Of a stretch of 64,000 nt of DNA, positions 43,949 through 53,645 are shown piece after piece. The stretch's first letter is position 1. Every line of letters begins with the position of its first letter. Location: assembly GCF_017115025.1 (NCBI RefSeq), contig NZ_JABXKM010000130.1, positions 62,001 through 126,000 of the forward strand, written 5' to 3'. Source of the DNA: Nostoc sp. NOS(2021). Lineage in GTDB: Bacteria > Cyanobacteriota > Cyanobacteriia > Cyanobacteriales > Nostocaceae. Position numbers and translations under genes: made by a program. The notes beneath the pieces were generated by a model that saw only the letters and a list, made by a program, of their open reading frames with translations, ran no database searches and was not told the origin of the DNA.

Positions 43949-45952
43949 TTAACTTTCCAGATTTGGGCGTACTTTTGCCCGAATAAGTATACCAGTAATG
44001 TTGTCATGACCATTGTGTTGGTTCGCAAAATCAATTAAGTCTGTAACGCCCCGTTCTAAGTTAACGCCAGAACTAAGTAAGGGTTCTAAGTGGGTCTGCC
44101 AATGAGTTTCTAGTAAATCATTATCTGATAGACCGTCCGATGCCAACAGCAGAAGAGTATCTTCATTGATCTCGAAAAAGCCGACATCGGGATTAATCGA
44201 GTTTTCATCACGAGGCCCCAAGGCTTGGGTGAGTTGGTAGGCATCTGGGCGGGCGTAAGCTATGCTTGCTTCTACTCCGCGCGTAATTTCCCGTTGCCCA
44301 ACTTCGTGATCTACTGTGACTTGTTCTAGTCCCCGCTTGCGTGTCAAGCGATAGAGACGGCTATCTCCCACATGAGCAACTGCTGCTTGAGTATCTTGAA
44401 TTAAGAGCATTACCAAAGTTGTACCCATGCGCCCCACTCCAGAACGGGCATCTTGTTGATTGAGCTTGTAAATCGCCTCATTAGCTAAATACACTGCCTC
44501 ACGAATGCTATCTTCTGTTGGCAGTTGGTTAGCAATCCAGTGTTCTTGAAAGTATTGCCGTAGGGTGTTGACTGCTAACTCGCTGGCTATCTCGCCGCCA
44601 GCGTGTCCACCCATACCATCACAGAGAATATACAAACCATGCGCTTCCAGGACTCGACTTTTGGGCAATTCCAGCTTGTGAATTTTGGTTTCAATGCCAA
44701 AGTAGTCTTCGTTATGATGACGTTGACGCCCCACATCTGTGCGTCCTGCATCTTCTAAGCTACTTAACTGCATCGCCAGCACAACAGTTGGCATATCATC
44801 AGTTTTGCTAATGATATCTTCTGGCTCATCTGATTGCGGGATAGTTGGCACAGCAGTATTTTTCTCCTTTATGGGGGGCAAAGTTGCGGTTCCTAGTGCT
44901 TCCAGTTCAACAGAGATTTCCTCCAAACGCGATCGCAATTGTGCGATTGTGTGAATCTTACCTACATCTAAATCCCCCAACATCTGGACTACAGAGCCAA
45001 ATTGAGTGCGTTGAGACTGCCTAAATAGCGCTTGCCAAACCCGCCCCAAAGCTTGGATAGTTAACGGTTGCTCTGGAATAGCAGATGTTTGAGCTTGGGC
45101 ATCTTCTGGCGACTCGGTGGCGGGCTGAGAATTCGATGATTCCACATACAACCTCTGTAGCGCCAGCGTTTGGTCTTCATCCAATCGCAAATTCGACAAA
45201 TCTAAAAGGCTTTGACGACAATTTACTGGTTCCAATAATGCCCAAAGTTGGGTCATTTGATAACACCAGTGTAAAATTTTTAACGAACTCGTTGTTTCTT
45301 CTTGCCACAGGTCGAGTAAATGCTGCCAATCCGAGCGGTCTTCGATTATTACTACCTGGATATCACCCTGCTGCCATGCATCGTGAATCGGCGGTATCCC
45401 CCGCTGACCTTGGGATTGTAAGGCAATATAAAGTTTAGCAAGGCGAGGAATTCCACTTGCTTCCACTGATGGCGTTACTAAATCTGATTGCTGACTTGCT
45501 AGTATTACCTCAATGGGTGATATTTGATACGGCTGGCAGTCTAGAACTCTCGCACCCACATCAGTCATGGTGGCAGTTTCTGTTTGGGCAGGTAGCGAAT
45601 CTAACAATTGATAGCGCTCTTGGGGGTCTAAATAGGAGCCTAATGCAATCTGAGAACTAGGGGATAGAGGAGATGAGGAGGATATTGCTCCCTCATCTGC
45701 CTCTACTGCCTCTACTCCCTTATCTCCCTCATCCCCGTCTATTCCCAAAGCTTCCCCACTCTTTTCCTTAGCAATAATTGCCCAAAACACTGTTCCACAT
45801 TCCGTGCCACAGTTTTGACAACGTAGTGCATTCACAGGTACATCATCGGTACTGCATTCAGGACAGACCTTGTGGGTCAGGGACGTGCCACAGTTTTGAC
45901 AGAATTTGTTGCTATTGGGGTTTTCAAATTTACACTGAGGGCAAATCAGCAT
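43949..45952 (-). CDS. PP2C-type protein phosphatase with N-terminal zinc ribbons
   Basis: A 667-aa protein. Double zinc ribbons open it (LICPQCKFENPNSNKFCQNC and VCPECSTDDVP...LRCQNCG). A long middle region is partly low-complexity (DGDEGDKGVEAVEADEG, from repeat-like DNA at about 45660-45745). The C-terminal PPM/PP2C domain (from about 405) carries all metal motifs: GRQRHHNEDYFG, LYILCDGMGGHAGGE, AHVGDSRLYRL, LLASDGLSDNDL and HDNITGILI. It should dephosphorylate Ser/Thr, most likely targets of the adjacent FHA kinase. Gene order (phosphatase first, kinase second, same strand) supports a pair. Confidence 0.93.
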   Translation of the reverse strand: MLICPQCKFENPNSNKFCQNCGTSLTHKVCPECSTDDVPVNALRCQNCGTECGTVFWAIIAKEKSGEALGIDGDEGDKGVEAVEADEGAISSSSPLSPSSQIALGSYLDPQERYQLLDSLPAQTETATMTDVGARVLDCQPYQISPIEVILASQQSDLVTPSVEASGIPRLAKLYIALQSQGQRGIPPIHDAWQQGDIQVVIIEDRSDWQHLLDLWQEETTSSLKILHWCYQMTQLWALLEPVNCRQSLLDLSNLRLDEDQTLALQRLYVESSNSQPATESPEDAQAQTSAIPEQPLTIQALGRVWQALFRQSQRTQFGSVVQMLGDLDVGKIHTIAQLRSRLEEISVELEALGTATLPPIKEKNTAVPTIPQSDEPEDIISKTDDMPTVVLAMQLSSLEDAGRTDVGRQRHHNEDYFGIETKIHKLELPKSRVLEAHGLYILCDGMGGHAGGEIASELAVNTLRQYFQEHWIANQLPTEDSIREAVYLANEAIYKLNQQDARSGVGRMGTTLVMLLIQDTQAAVAHVGDSRLYRLTRKRGLEQVTVDHEVGQREITRGVEASIAYARPDAYQLTQALGPRDENSINPDVGFFEINEDTLLLLASDGLSDNDLLETHWQTHLEPLLSSGVNLERGVTDLIDFANQHNGHDNITGILIRAKVRPNLES

Positions 45953-46182
45953 AGTGGAAGTTCCTTAATTCCCGTTCCAAGGTGCTTCTAGCCACTAAGA
46001 TCCAAGGTGCCACAATTGGCTGTCCCTGACTACAGTAGACCTACAAGAGATTGTAGTTGATCAATGAATTTTGGTGGCAGTATTAATTGTGACGCATATT
46101 AGATAAATATTTAATATATTATTGGCAGCCAATTTCTTATAAATGGGTGAGTGGGGAGTAGGGGAAGCAGGGGAATGAAGAA

Positions 46183-46995
46183 CTATTGATTATTGACCAA
46201 TGCCCAAGAATCTGGTAATTGCGGAGGTTCAGCGTTAAACCATTTTTGATAAATTTGCTTGTAAGTGCCATTGGATAACAAAGTCGCTATACCTTTATTA
46301 ATTGCATCCAGATGGGGGGAGTCTTTAGGTGTAGCAATCCCGTAGTATTCTTGGGTAAGCAAATCGGCAACAACTCTGATGCCTTTGAGTTTGCCATTTT
46401 TAATCGCATACAAAGTAGCGAAAGCATCGCTAACCACAGCATCAACATTGCCATTGAGTAAGTCTTGGAAAAATTCTGGCCCAGAATTAAAAGTACTAAT
46501 TTTGGCGTTGGGGATGGTTTTGGCAAAATCTGCCCCAGTGGAACCAATTTGTACAGCAATTTTTTTACCTTTGAGACTATTGAAGTCTTTAATATTTTGG
46601 TTATCTTCGCGTACAGCGATCGCTAGTCCGGCTTTAAAATAAGGTCGTGAAAAGGAAATTGTTTTCAGGCGTTCTGCGGTAATCGTAATCCCACTAATTG
46701 CGGCATCGACTCTTTTCGCTTGTAAAGTGGAGATCATGCCATCAAAGGGCAGACTTTCAAGCTGGACTGCAAAACCTGCTACTTTAGCGATTGCATTCAT
46801 CAAATCAATATCAAAGCCTTCCAAGTTCCCGCTAGCCCTTTGGATTTCAAAAGGGACAAAGGTGGGGTCTGTCGCCACCTTGAGAGGTTTAGCATCTGAG
46901 TTAGTAGTGGGATAGAAACTTTTACAGGCAATCATTAGTAGCAGACAGCCCAAGCTGAGAATTAGCTGCTGCCACTTGAAATTAATTAATTTCAC
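46183..46995 (-). CDS. Amino-acid ABC transporter binding lipoprotein
   Basis: A 270-aa periplasmic solute-binding protein. The lipobox is LLMIAC (Cys24), so the mature protein is lipid-anchored. The SBP family-3 pattern is clear: LKVATDPTFVPFEIQRASGN, GFDIDLMNAIAKVAGF, LPFDGMISTLQAKRVDAAIS, AERLKTISFSRPYF and KKIAVQIGSTGADFAK. Family-3 proteins bind polar amino acids such as glutamine, histidine or arginine; the ligand is not determined. No permease or ATPase gene is adjacent. It starts divergently from the aminotransferase gene; the 250-bp space between (46996-47251) holds only a GACGC-tcct-GCGTC hairpin near 47138. Confidence 0.92.
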   Translation of the reverse strand: MKLINFKWQQLILSLGCLLLMIACKSFYPTTNSDAKPLKVATDPTFVPFEIQRASGNLEGFDIDLMNAIAKVAGFAVQLESLPFDGMISTLQAKRVDAAISGITITAERLKTISFSRPYFKAGLAIAVREDNQNIKDFNSLKGKKIAVQIGSTGADFAKTIPNAKISTFNSGPEFFQDLLNGNVDAVVSDAFATLYAIKNGKLKGIRVVADLLTQEYYGIATPKDSPHLDAINKGIATLLSNGTYKQIYQKWFNAEPPQLPDSWALVNNQ

Positions 46996-47251
46996 TCTAG
47001 TAATTCCATTCTATTAGTCAATATTCACGATACTTGTCATGATGTTAATAAGAAAGAATACATCCGTCAGGAGCCAGAATCCACAATGAATTTTGGAAGA
47101 CTAACGAAAGTTTAAGACCCCACTCTCTTAAAAAATGACGCTCCTGCGTCGCTAATATTGCCCTAAAAGATTGGAGGCTTCCTGCGATCTGACTTTTAGC
47201 TAATTACCTTTTTGTGTGTTCTGTATTCTGACTCCCAATTTTTAATTGCTT

Positions 47252-48451
47252 ATGGCTCCCACCACCCCTGCTTACCAAATTACTGATTTATTCGCAGAAC
47301 GAGCTAGAAATCTGACACCACCAACCTATGGTACAGAGTTAACCAAAATTATCACCGTTAGCTTTGCCTACGGTCTAGCTGATCCAATTCTCTTTCCCCA
47401 CGCTGACTTGGCTGCTGCAAGTGCCGCTGTGCTGGCAGAAGAGGCTCCGATCGCCCTTAATTATGGGCCACCTTCAGCCCAATTGTATGAACAAATCATC
47501 CTCCGCTTGCAGGCTAAAGGAATCGCTACCGATCGCGATCGCGTGATCGTTGGCTACGGTTCTGGTCAGATTCTCGGCTTACTACCAGATGTGTTTGTCG
47601 AACCTGGTGATGTGGTAATTGTGGAAGGCCCAACTTTCCTGGGAGTAGTTAGTAGATTTGTCCATGCTGGCGCACGCCTGATTAGCATTCCTGTGGATGA
47701 GATGGGGATGGATGTGGACGCCCTAGAAGAAACTTTGAGCGATTTGAAGAAACAGGGCATTCGACCCCGGTTTATTTACACCATCCCCACTTTTCATAAT
47801 CCCACAGGCGCTACTATGCCGTTATTTCGCCGCCAAAAGCTGGTAGCGTTAGCGGCTGAGTATGGCGTACTGGTGGTGGAAGACGATGCTTACAGCGATT
47901 TGCGTTTCCAAGGTGAAACTGTGCCACCCTTGGCAACCCTCGACAAGGAGGGGTGGGTGTTATACGTGAGTACCTTCTCGAAAATTATTGCGCCTGGCGT
48001 AAGGCTAGGCTGGGCTTGTGGCGATCCAGCAATTATTGAGCGGCTGGCAATGTTCAAAAGTGAGGGGCCTGTGGGGCCGTTTGTCAGTCATGTGGTCGCC
48101 CGCTACTGTGCTACAGGCAAACTAGATCATCACATTCAGGAGCTAATTGCCTGCTATAAGCATAAGTGTAATTTGTTGTTAGAGGCGATCGCTCAAGAGT
48201 TTCCCAGTGATATAGTTGCTTTGCGTCCCGATGGCGGCTTCTTCGTTTGGTGTAAATTGCCACCAGATATCAGCGCCAAAGCACTTCTAACTGCTGCTGG
48301 TGAACACGGCGTCAGTTTCCTGCCAGGAACTCGCTGCTATGCCAATGGACAGGGAGATGATGCCATCAGGTTAGCTTTTAGCTTTCAAACAACTGAAAAG
48401 ATTGTCGAAGGAATTGCTACCTTGGGAGCAGTGTTGCGCGGATGGCGGTAA
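47252..48451 (+). CDS. PLP-dependent aminotransferase, class I/II (2-aminoadipate/MocR-like)
   Basis: A 399-aa fold-type I aminotransferase. Motifs are ALNYGPPSAQLYEQIIL, VGYGSGQILGLLPDVF, VEGPTFLGVVSRF, YTIPTFHNPTGATMP and the PLP lysine in YVSTFSKIIAPGVRLGW. The ending PDGGFFVWCKLP...AIRLAFSF is typical of 2-aminoadipate aminotransferase-like enzymes. No DNA-binding domain is present, so it is not a MocR regulator. The ATG at 47252 is chosen over a TTG two codons upstream. The amino-acid substrate cannot be inferred from the neighbourhood. Confidence 0.9.
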   Translation: MAPTTPAYQITDLFAERARNLTPPTYGTELTKIITVSFAYGLADPILFPHADLAAASAAVLAEEAPIALNYGPPSAQLYEQIILRLQAKGIATDRDRVIVGYGSGQILGLLPDVFVEPGDVVIVEGPTFLGVVSRFVHAGARLISIPVDEMGMDVDALEETLSDLKKQGIRPRFIYTIPTFHNPTGATMPLFRRQKLVALAAEYGVLVVEDDAYSDLRFQGETVPPLATLDKEGWVLYVSTFSKIIAPGVRLGWACGDPAIIERLAMFKSEGPVGPFVSHVVARYCATGKLDHHIQELIACYKHKCNLLLEAIAQEFPSDIVALRPDGGFFVWCKLPPDISAKALLTAAGEHGVSFLPGTRCYANGQGDDAIRLAFSFQTTEKIVEGIATLGAVLRGWR

Positions 48452-48476
48452 TGACTAGGTAATTCGTAATTCGTAC

Positions 48477-48582
48477 CTCGTTCCCAGTCTCCGACTGGGA
48501 ATGCCTTTTGGAAGGCTCCCCCCTCCCGTCTAAGCGGCAGAACCCCAACAAAGAGCATTTTCTTCTTTGACCTGGAAACGAG
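48477..48582. mobile_element. MITE-like element with CTCGTT(T/C)CCAG ends
   Basis: CTCGTTCCCAGTC at the left and the complement of CCTGGAAACGAG at the right form imperfect inverted ends of a 106-bp element. GACTGGGAATGCC and GGAAGGCTCCC internal pairings are visible. Non-coding. It sits between the aminotransferase and DnaJ genes. Confidence 0.55.
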
Positions 48583-48601
48583 ATTTAAAATTTTGTAAAC
48601 T

Positions 48602-49225
48602 TTAAAAAATTTGTTCTAAGCGCTGGAAATCGCGCTGCACTTCATACCAGAGACTTTTATTATGGGGGTCTGTCTTCAGAGCTTTTTTGAGATAAATTCT
48701 GGCTTTGAGCAGTTGGTTTTCGGTAATTAGTGCCCGTCCCCAAATTTGATAGGCGATCGCTAGCCATTGGCGAACTTCTGCATCTGTTGACAAACGATCT
48801 GCTAAAGCTTCCGCCAGTGCGATCGCTTGAGGAAATCGTCTTTCTTGCAAAAATCGCTGCAATTGCTCATAAGTCTTCCACTTCAGCCGTTCTTCTATTT
48901 CCAACAGATTAGGCGGCTTTAATTTCCCTGGTTGTTGGCTTGTCACCGTTGTTACTGGTGTTTTCTGCCAATGCGTTGCTTTAGCGTCATCACGCCCAGA
49001 TGTTGACACCTGACTTAAATGTGCAGCTGTTTCCTCTGGCAGTACTACCGTCAGCAGGAGTTTATAAGCCTCTGTCAAGGCAATAAACTTATCTTTGGCT
49101 TTGTTGTCATCTGGGTTGATATCGGGATGATATTGCTGCGCCAGTCGTCGATAAGACGCTTTGATGTCAGCAAAAGAGGCTCCCGACCTTAAACCCAATA
49201 AACGGTAGCAATCTCCAAGATCCAT
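48602..49225 (-). CDS. J-domain protein with C-terminal TPR-like region
   Basis: A 207-aa DnaJ-type co-chaperone-like protein. The J domain occupies residues 1-65 with DCYRLLGLRSGASFADIKAS, the Hsp70-activating HPD in AQQYHPDINPDD, and FIALTEAYKLLL. A linker leads to a helical C-terminus (LQRFLQERRFPQAIALAEAL, AYQIWGRALITENQLLKARI) resembling two TPR units. No G/F or zinc region is present, so it is a class C J protein that may recruit DnaK to a specific client. The ATG at 49225 is the natural start. Confidence 0.88.
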   Translation of the reverse strand: MDLGDCYRLLGLRSGASFADIKASYRRLAQQYHPDINPDDNKAKDKFIALTEAYKLLLTVVLPEETAAHLSQVSTSGRDDAKATHWQKTPVTTVTSQQPGKLKPPNLLEIEERLKWKTYEQLQRFLQERRFPQAIALAEALADRLSTDAEVRQWLAIAYQIWGRALITENQLLKARIYLKKALKTDPHNKSLWYEVQRDFQRLEQIF

Positions 49226-49344
49226 CTTGAGCTATGAGCTATCGAATATCCACCTAGAGGCTATCAGCTATCTGCTTCAAGCCTGAACTATTAATAATAA
49301 GGGCTAATTTGCTATTTTAAAGTTCAATGTTGACAGTTTGTTTA

Positions 49345-49465
49345 GGGAAGGGAGTAGGGAGTTAGGAGTTAGGAGTTAGGAGTTAAGGAGTTAGAATTCT
49401 TCCCCTGCTTCCTCATCCCCCCTACTCCCTACTCCCTACTCCCTATTCCCTACTCCCCTACTACT
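49345..49465. repeat. GGAGTTA and CTACTCC heptamer arrays at the clpP3 3' end
   Basis: Four to five copies of GGAGTTA (about 49352-49393) are followed by CCTACTCC/CTACTCC units to about 49463. On the minus strand the latter provide the last residues (VVVGE) and TAG stop of ClpP3. Confidence 0.85.
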
Positions 49466-50061
49466 ACGGAGGTTCGTTCTTCAATCACACGGTCAATTAA
49501 ACCGTATTCCTTAGCCTCTTCGGCAGACATAAAAAAGTCACGATCCATATCTTTTTCAATTTTTGCTATGGTCTGACCCGTTTTATCGGCATAAATCCCA
49601 TTGAGCTGGTGACGAATCCGCAGAATCTCTCTAGCTTCAATTTCGATATCGGTTGCTTGTCCACGGGTGCCACCTGAAGGCTGGTGAATCATAATCCGTG
49701 AGTGAGGCAATGCTAGCCGTTTGCCTTTGGTGCCAGCTGCCAGCAGGAAAGACCCCATTGAAGCCGCTAAACCTACGCAAATAGTCACTACATCTGATTT
49801 GATATGTTGCATGGTGTCAAAAATAGCCATGCCAGATGTAACCATCCCACCGGGGGAATTGATGTATAAATAAATATCTTTACCTGGATCATCTGAATCC
49901 AGATACAGCATTACAGCAATAATTTGATTGGCAATTTCATCATCAATATCTCGCCCTAAGAAAATAATCCGTTCCCGGTAAAGGCGATCGTAGATGCTAA
50001 TCCAATCTGTATATTGTCCTCCGGGCATCCGGTAAGGAACTTTAGGAACGCCTATAGGCAT
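49450..50061 (-). CDS. clpP3: ClpP3-type ATP-dependent Clp protease subunit
   Basis: A 203-aa serine protease subunit. The catalytic triad is present: Ser101 in [16 protein letters not shown], His126 in [10 protein letters not shown] and an Asp in the [10 protein letters not shown] region. The N-terminus [15 protein letters not shown] and [20 protein letters not shown] are those of cyanobacterial ClpP3, which combines with inactive ClpR in the essential ClpC-dependent core. The neighbouring upstream gene is indeed clpR, 120 bp away on the same strand. The gene's 3' end is made of heptamer repeat. Confidence 0.95.
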   Translation of the reverse strand: MPIGVPKVPYRMPGGQYTDWISIYDRLYRERIIFLGRDIDDEIANQIIAVMLYLDSDDPGKDIYLYINSPGGMVTSGMAIFDTMQHIKSDVVTICVGLAASMGSFLLAAGTKGKRLALPHSRIMIHQPSGGTRGQATDIEIEAREILRIRHQLNGIYADKTGQTIAKIEKDMDRDFFMSAEEAKEYGLIDRVIEERTSVVVGE

Positions 50062-50158
50062 AATTTGCTCCGTTTTTAATAATTTGGGGATGATCGCAGA
50101 TTGAGGACTTAGGAGTTAGGAGTGAGGAGTTTTCAATAACTCATAACTCATAACTAAA

Positions 50159-50204
50159 TTAAAGGACACTAGCAGGGAGTGTTAAAGGACACTAGCAGGG
50201 AGTG
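50159..50204. repeat. Perfect 23-bp tandem duplication at the clpR stop
   Basis: TTAAAGGACACTAGCAGGGA plus GTG occurs twice head to tail (50159-50181 and 50182-50204). The second copy encodes the last residues of ClpR (ASVL and stop on the minus strand); the first lies just after the stop. Confidence 0.85.
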
Positions 50205-50844
50205 GGGGATTTGCGAGTTCTTCTTTCTCAAAAACTCGGTCAATTATCCCGTATTCTTTCGCTTGGTAGGGTGTCAGATATAACAGCCGATCCATATCTT
50301 TAATAATTTTTTCTGGAGGCTGTCCGGTGGTGCGATGCAAGATATCAACTAACGCCCCTTTATTTACCAAAACTTCCCTGGCGCGAATTTGAATATCCGT
50401 TGCTTGACCTTGAGCGTAGCTCTTGGGCTGATGCAGGATAATCGAGGAGTGAGGTAAACTAGCGCGGCAACCTTTTGTACCAGCACTGAGGAGCATCGCT
50501 GCCATACCCATCGCGGAACCGACGCAGATGGTGTGGATAGGAGGCTTGATATATTTCATGGTGTCAAAGATGGCGAAGGCTTCGGTTTCAAAGCCTATGG
50601 GTTCGCCACTGTAACCGGAAGTGCCGGTGGAGTTGATATAGATTTTAATCGGCTTTTCGGGGTCGTCGGACTGCAAAAACAACAACTCGGCCACGATTAA
50701 TTCGGTGACAGCAGGCACCAGTGGCATCCCAATATAGACAATTCGCTCCTTCAACAAGAGGGAAGGTAAATCTGGCGGCGGTGTCCGGTAGAAGTTATCG
50801 CCGTAATAAGGGGCTTGAACAGCCTTGATTGGGGAAATGTCCAT
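50182..50844 (-). CDS. clpR: ClpR, catalytically inactive ClpP paralogue
   Basis: A 220-aa ClpP-fold protein. The serine motif is altered to CVGSAMGMAAMLLSAG, with no nucleophilic Ser after GSAM; the His region SIILHQPKSYAQGQATD is retained. The N-terminus (SPIKAVQAPYYGDNFYRTPP) and the extra loop NSTGTSGYSGEPIGFETEAF are ClpR features. It forms mixed heptamers with ClpP3, giving the essential cyanobacterial core served by ClpC. It precedes clpP3 on the same strand. The 3' end carries a tandem duplication that does not change the protein. The 238-bp gap upstream (50845-51082) is a divergent promoter region. Confidence 0.95.
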   Translation of the reverse strand: MDISPIKAVQAPYYGDNFYRTPPPDLPSLLLKERIVYIGMPLVPAVTELIVAELLFLQSDDPEKPIKIYINSTGTSGYSGEPIGFETEAFAIFDTMKYIKPPIHTICVGSAMGMAAMLLSAGTKGCRASLPHSSIILHQPKSYAQGQATDIQIRAREVLVNKGALVDILHRTTGQPPEKIIKDMDRLLYLTPYQAKEYGIIDRVFEKEELANPPLPASVL

Positions 50845-51082
50845 AGCAACTGATCGCCTGAAACTATGCCGTTAACTGTAATACATCCTAGCGCGATGCA
50901 CGCTTCCCTCAAGGTGCGGATTTCTCCCTAATGCATAAGGTGGCTTAACATCTGCCAATGCTTGGCTTCTAAGATATTCTGATTATATTAGTGTATTTGT
51001 GTTGGATAAGTTTTCCGTAGAGCTAAAGTAGTGCTTTGAAGTTATTTATAAATATGTATATCCTGAATAGGGACTTTGAGTT

Positions 51083-52339
51083 ATGAAGGTTAGTTTGCAG
51101 CCTGCCTTGAATGATGGTAATTTGGACGCAAATCAACTGAACAGTCAACGTCAGTTGGGAATTTCGATTTCAGCGATCGCAGAAAATCAAGACCGCCACG
51201 TACCCCTGAATTTATGCTTAATTCTCGATCATAGTGGTTCGATGAACGGGCGAGCGCTAGAAACGGTCAAAAAAGCAGCGATTCGTCTGGTAGATAGGCT
51301 AAATCCTGGCGATCGCCTCAGTGTTGTAGTTTTTGATCACCGTGCCAAAGTCTTAGTACCCAGTCAAAGTATCGAAGATCCAGAGAAAATCAAACAGCAA
51401 ATTAATCGCTTATCTGCCGATGGTGGAACTGCGATTGATGAAGGACTGCGTTTAGGGATTGAGGAGTTGGCAAAGGGCAAAAAAGATACTGTTTCCCAAG
51501 CCTTCCTATTAACCGACGGGGAAAATGAACACGGTGATAACAATCGCTGTTTGAAATTCGCCCAATTGGCTGCTAGCTATAATTTGACTTTGAACACTTT
51601 GGGATTTGGTGACAATTGGAACCAAGATGTTTTAGAAAAAATTGCCGATGCTGGTTTGGGTACTTTATCTTATATTCAAAAACCCGAACAGGCAGTGGAG
51701 GAGTTTAATCGCCTGTTCAGCCGCATTCAAACGGTGGGATTGACTAATGCTTATCTGTTATTATCTCTAATGCCCAATGTCCGGCTAGCGGAACTCAAAC
51801 CAATTGCCCAAGTTTCCCCAGACACAATTGAGTTACCACTGCAACAAGAAACTGATGGACGTTTGTCTGTGCGGTTGGGAGATTTAATGAAAGATGCGGA
51901 ACGGGTAATCTTAGCTAATATTTATTTGGGACAATTGCCAACAGGTGAACAAGCGATCGCTAATGTGCAAGTCCGCTATGATGACCCAGCCGCCAACCAG
52001 GTAGGTTTAGTTACACCAAATATCCCAGTTTATGCCCATGTAGTGAAAAATTACCAAGCAGACCCGAATCCTCAGGTGCAACACTCTATTTTGGCATTAG
52101 CTAAGTATCGCCAAACTCAGTTAGCCGAGACGAAATTGCAACAGGGCGATCGCTCTGGTGCGGCGACAATGTTACAAACGGCTGCTAAAACTGCCCTGCA
52201 AATGGGAGATAAAAGTGCGGCGACGGTGTTGCAAACTTCTGCCACCCAGCTACAATCTGGTGGAGATTTATCTGAAAGCGATCGCAAGAAAACTAGAATT
52301 GTCTCCAAAACCGTTTTGCAAGATACCCCTCCGCAATGA
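51083..52339 (+). CDS. VWA-domain protein (first of tandem pair)
   Basis: A 418-aa protein with a von Willebrand A domain at about residues 40-220. The metal site is complete: DHSGSMNG (D49, S51, S53), Thr116 in ADGGTAIDEGL and Asp145 in FLLTDGENEHG. A beta-rich middle (RLGDLMKDAERVILANIYLG) and a helical tail (LAKYRQTQLAETKLQQGD, ATMLQTAAKTALQMGDKSAA) follow, as in other cyanobacterial VWA proteins. No signal peptide, so it is cytosolic. VWA proteins of this kind accompany FHA, PP2C and kinase modules in stress signalling. The next gene is a paralogue starting at an ATGA overlap. Confidence 0.88.
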   Translation: MKVSLQPALNDGNLDANQLNSQRQLGISISAIAENQDRHVPLNLCLILDHSGSMNGRALETVKKAAIRLVDRLNPGDRLSVVVFDHRAKVLVPSQSIEDPEKIKQQINRLSADGGTAIDEGLRLGIEELAKGKKDTVSQAFLLTDGENEHGDNNRCLKFAQLAASYNLTLNTLGFGDNWNQDVLEKIADAGLGTLSYIQKPEQAVEEFNRLFSRIQTVGLTNAYLLLSLMPNVRLAELKPIAQVSPDTIELPLQQETDGRLSVRLGDLMKDAERVILANIYLGQLPTGEQAIANVQVRYDDPAANQVGLVTPNIPVYAHVVKNYQADPNPQVQHSILALAKYRQTQLAETKLQQGDRSGAATMLQTAAKTALQMGDKSAATVLQTSATQLQSGGDLSESDRKKTRIVSKTVLQDTPPQ

Positions 52340-53616
52340 AAGTTAAATTGCTATCGGCGTTAAATGACAATAATGTTGATGTGGCTCAAACAAGTAGCCA
52401 ACGTCAACTAGCAATGACAATTTTTGCGATCGCTGGTGAGTTTGACCAAAATCTGCCTCTTAATCTCTGCTTGATTTTAGATAAAAGTGGTTCCATGCAT
52501 GGACAACCAATAAAAACGGTGATCCAGGCAGTGGAAGGATTAATCGATCGGTTGAAAGTAGGCGATCGCATCTCAGTTGTGGCTTTTTCCGGGTCTGCGG
52601 AAGTGATTATCCCCAACCAAGTGATCCAAGACCCCGAAAGCATCAAATCTCAAATTAAAAGCAAACTCAGTGCTAGCGGCGGTACTATAATCGCTGATGG
52701 TTTGGAATTGGGAATTACAGAACTGATGAAGGGTACAAGAGGCGCTGTTTCCCAAGCGTTTCTCCTTACGGATGGGCATGGTGATAGCGGTTTGCGAATT
52801 TGGAAGTGGGATATTGGGCGAGATGACAACAAGCGCTGTCTTCAACTCGCGCAAAAGGCTGCCAAGCTGAACCTAACTATTAACACTTTTGGATTTGGCA
52901 ATAACTGGAATCAAGATTTGCTGGAAAAAATTGCTGATGTCGGTGGTGGGACTTTAGCCCATATTGAACGTCCTGAACAAGCAGTGGATCAATTTAGCCG
53001 ACTGTTTGGACGGATTCAGTCTATTGGGCTAACTAATGCCTACTTGCTATTATCTCTAGTGCCCAATGTCCGACTAGCAGAATTGAAACCCATTGCCCAA
53101 GTCGCCCCAGACACAATCGAGTTACCAGTGGAACCAGAAGCTGATGGTAGCTTTGCTCTACGTTTGGGAGATTTGATGCAGGATGTAGAACGGGTAGTTT
53201 TGGCTAACATTTATCTCGGACAGTTAGCAGAAGGAAAGCAAGCGATCGCTCATCTACAAATTCGCTATGATGACCCATTGGTTAACGAAGAAGGTTTACT
53301 TTCGCCCTTGATGCCAGTGTATGCAGATGTAGTACTGGCGTATCAACCGACATCCAATCCCCAGGTTCAGAAGTCTATTTTAGCATTAGCCAAGTATCGC
53401 CAAACCCAGTTAGCCGAGGCGAAATTGCAACAAGGCGATCGCACTGGTGCAGCCACAATGCTACAAACGGCTGCTAAAACTGCTTTACAAATAGGAGATA
53501 AAGGGGCAGCGACAGTATTGCAAACTTCTGCCACTCGCTTGCAAGCTGGAGAACAACTTTCGGAAGCAGACCTCAAGAAAACTAGGATTGTATCAAAGAC
53601 TGTTTTACAAGAATAG
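52336..53616 (+). CDS. VWA-domain protein (second of tandem pair)
   Basis: A 426-aa paralogue of the preceding protein, clearly a tandem duplication. The metal site is LILDKSGSMHGQ, Thr in SASGGTIIADGL and Asp in FLLTDGHGDSG. It carries an extra loop (GLRIWKWDIGRDD) before NKRCLQLAQKA that the first copy lacks. The tail repeats the same helical ATMLQTAAKTALQIGDKGAA pattern. The ATG overlaps the upstream stop (ATGA), so translation is coupled and roughly equal amounts are expected, consistent with hetero-oligomer formation. Function inferred only from domain type. Confidence 0.88.
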   Translation: MKVKLLSALNDNNVDVAQTSSQRQLAMTIFAIAGEFDQNLPLNLCLILDKSGSMHGQPIKTVIQAVEGLIDRLKVGDRISVVAFSGSAEVIIPNQVIQDPESIKSQIKSKLSASGGTIIADGLELGITELMKGTRGAVSQAFLLTDGHGDSGLRIWKWDIGRDDNKRCLQLAQKAAKLNLTINTFGFGNNWNQDLLEKIADVGGGTLAHIERPEQAVDQFSRLFGRIQSIGLTNAYLLLSLVPNVRLAELKPIAQVAPDTIELPVEPEADGSFALRLGDLMQDVERVVLANIYLGQLAEGKQAIAHLQIRYDDPLVNEEGLLSPLMPVYADVVLAYQPTSNPQVQKSILALAKYRQTQLAEAKLQQGDRTGAATMLQTAAKTALQIGDKGAATVLQTSATRLQAGEQLSEADLKKTRIVSKTVLQE

Positions 53617-53645
53617 TAAAAATTGATTTTGTTTGGAGGTGTAGA

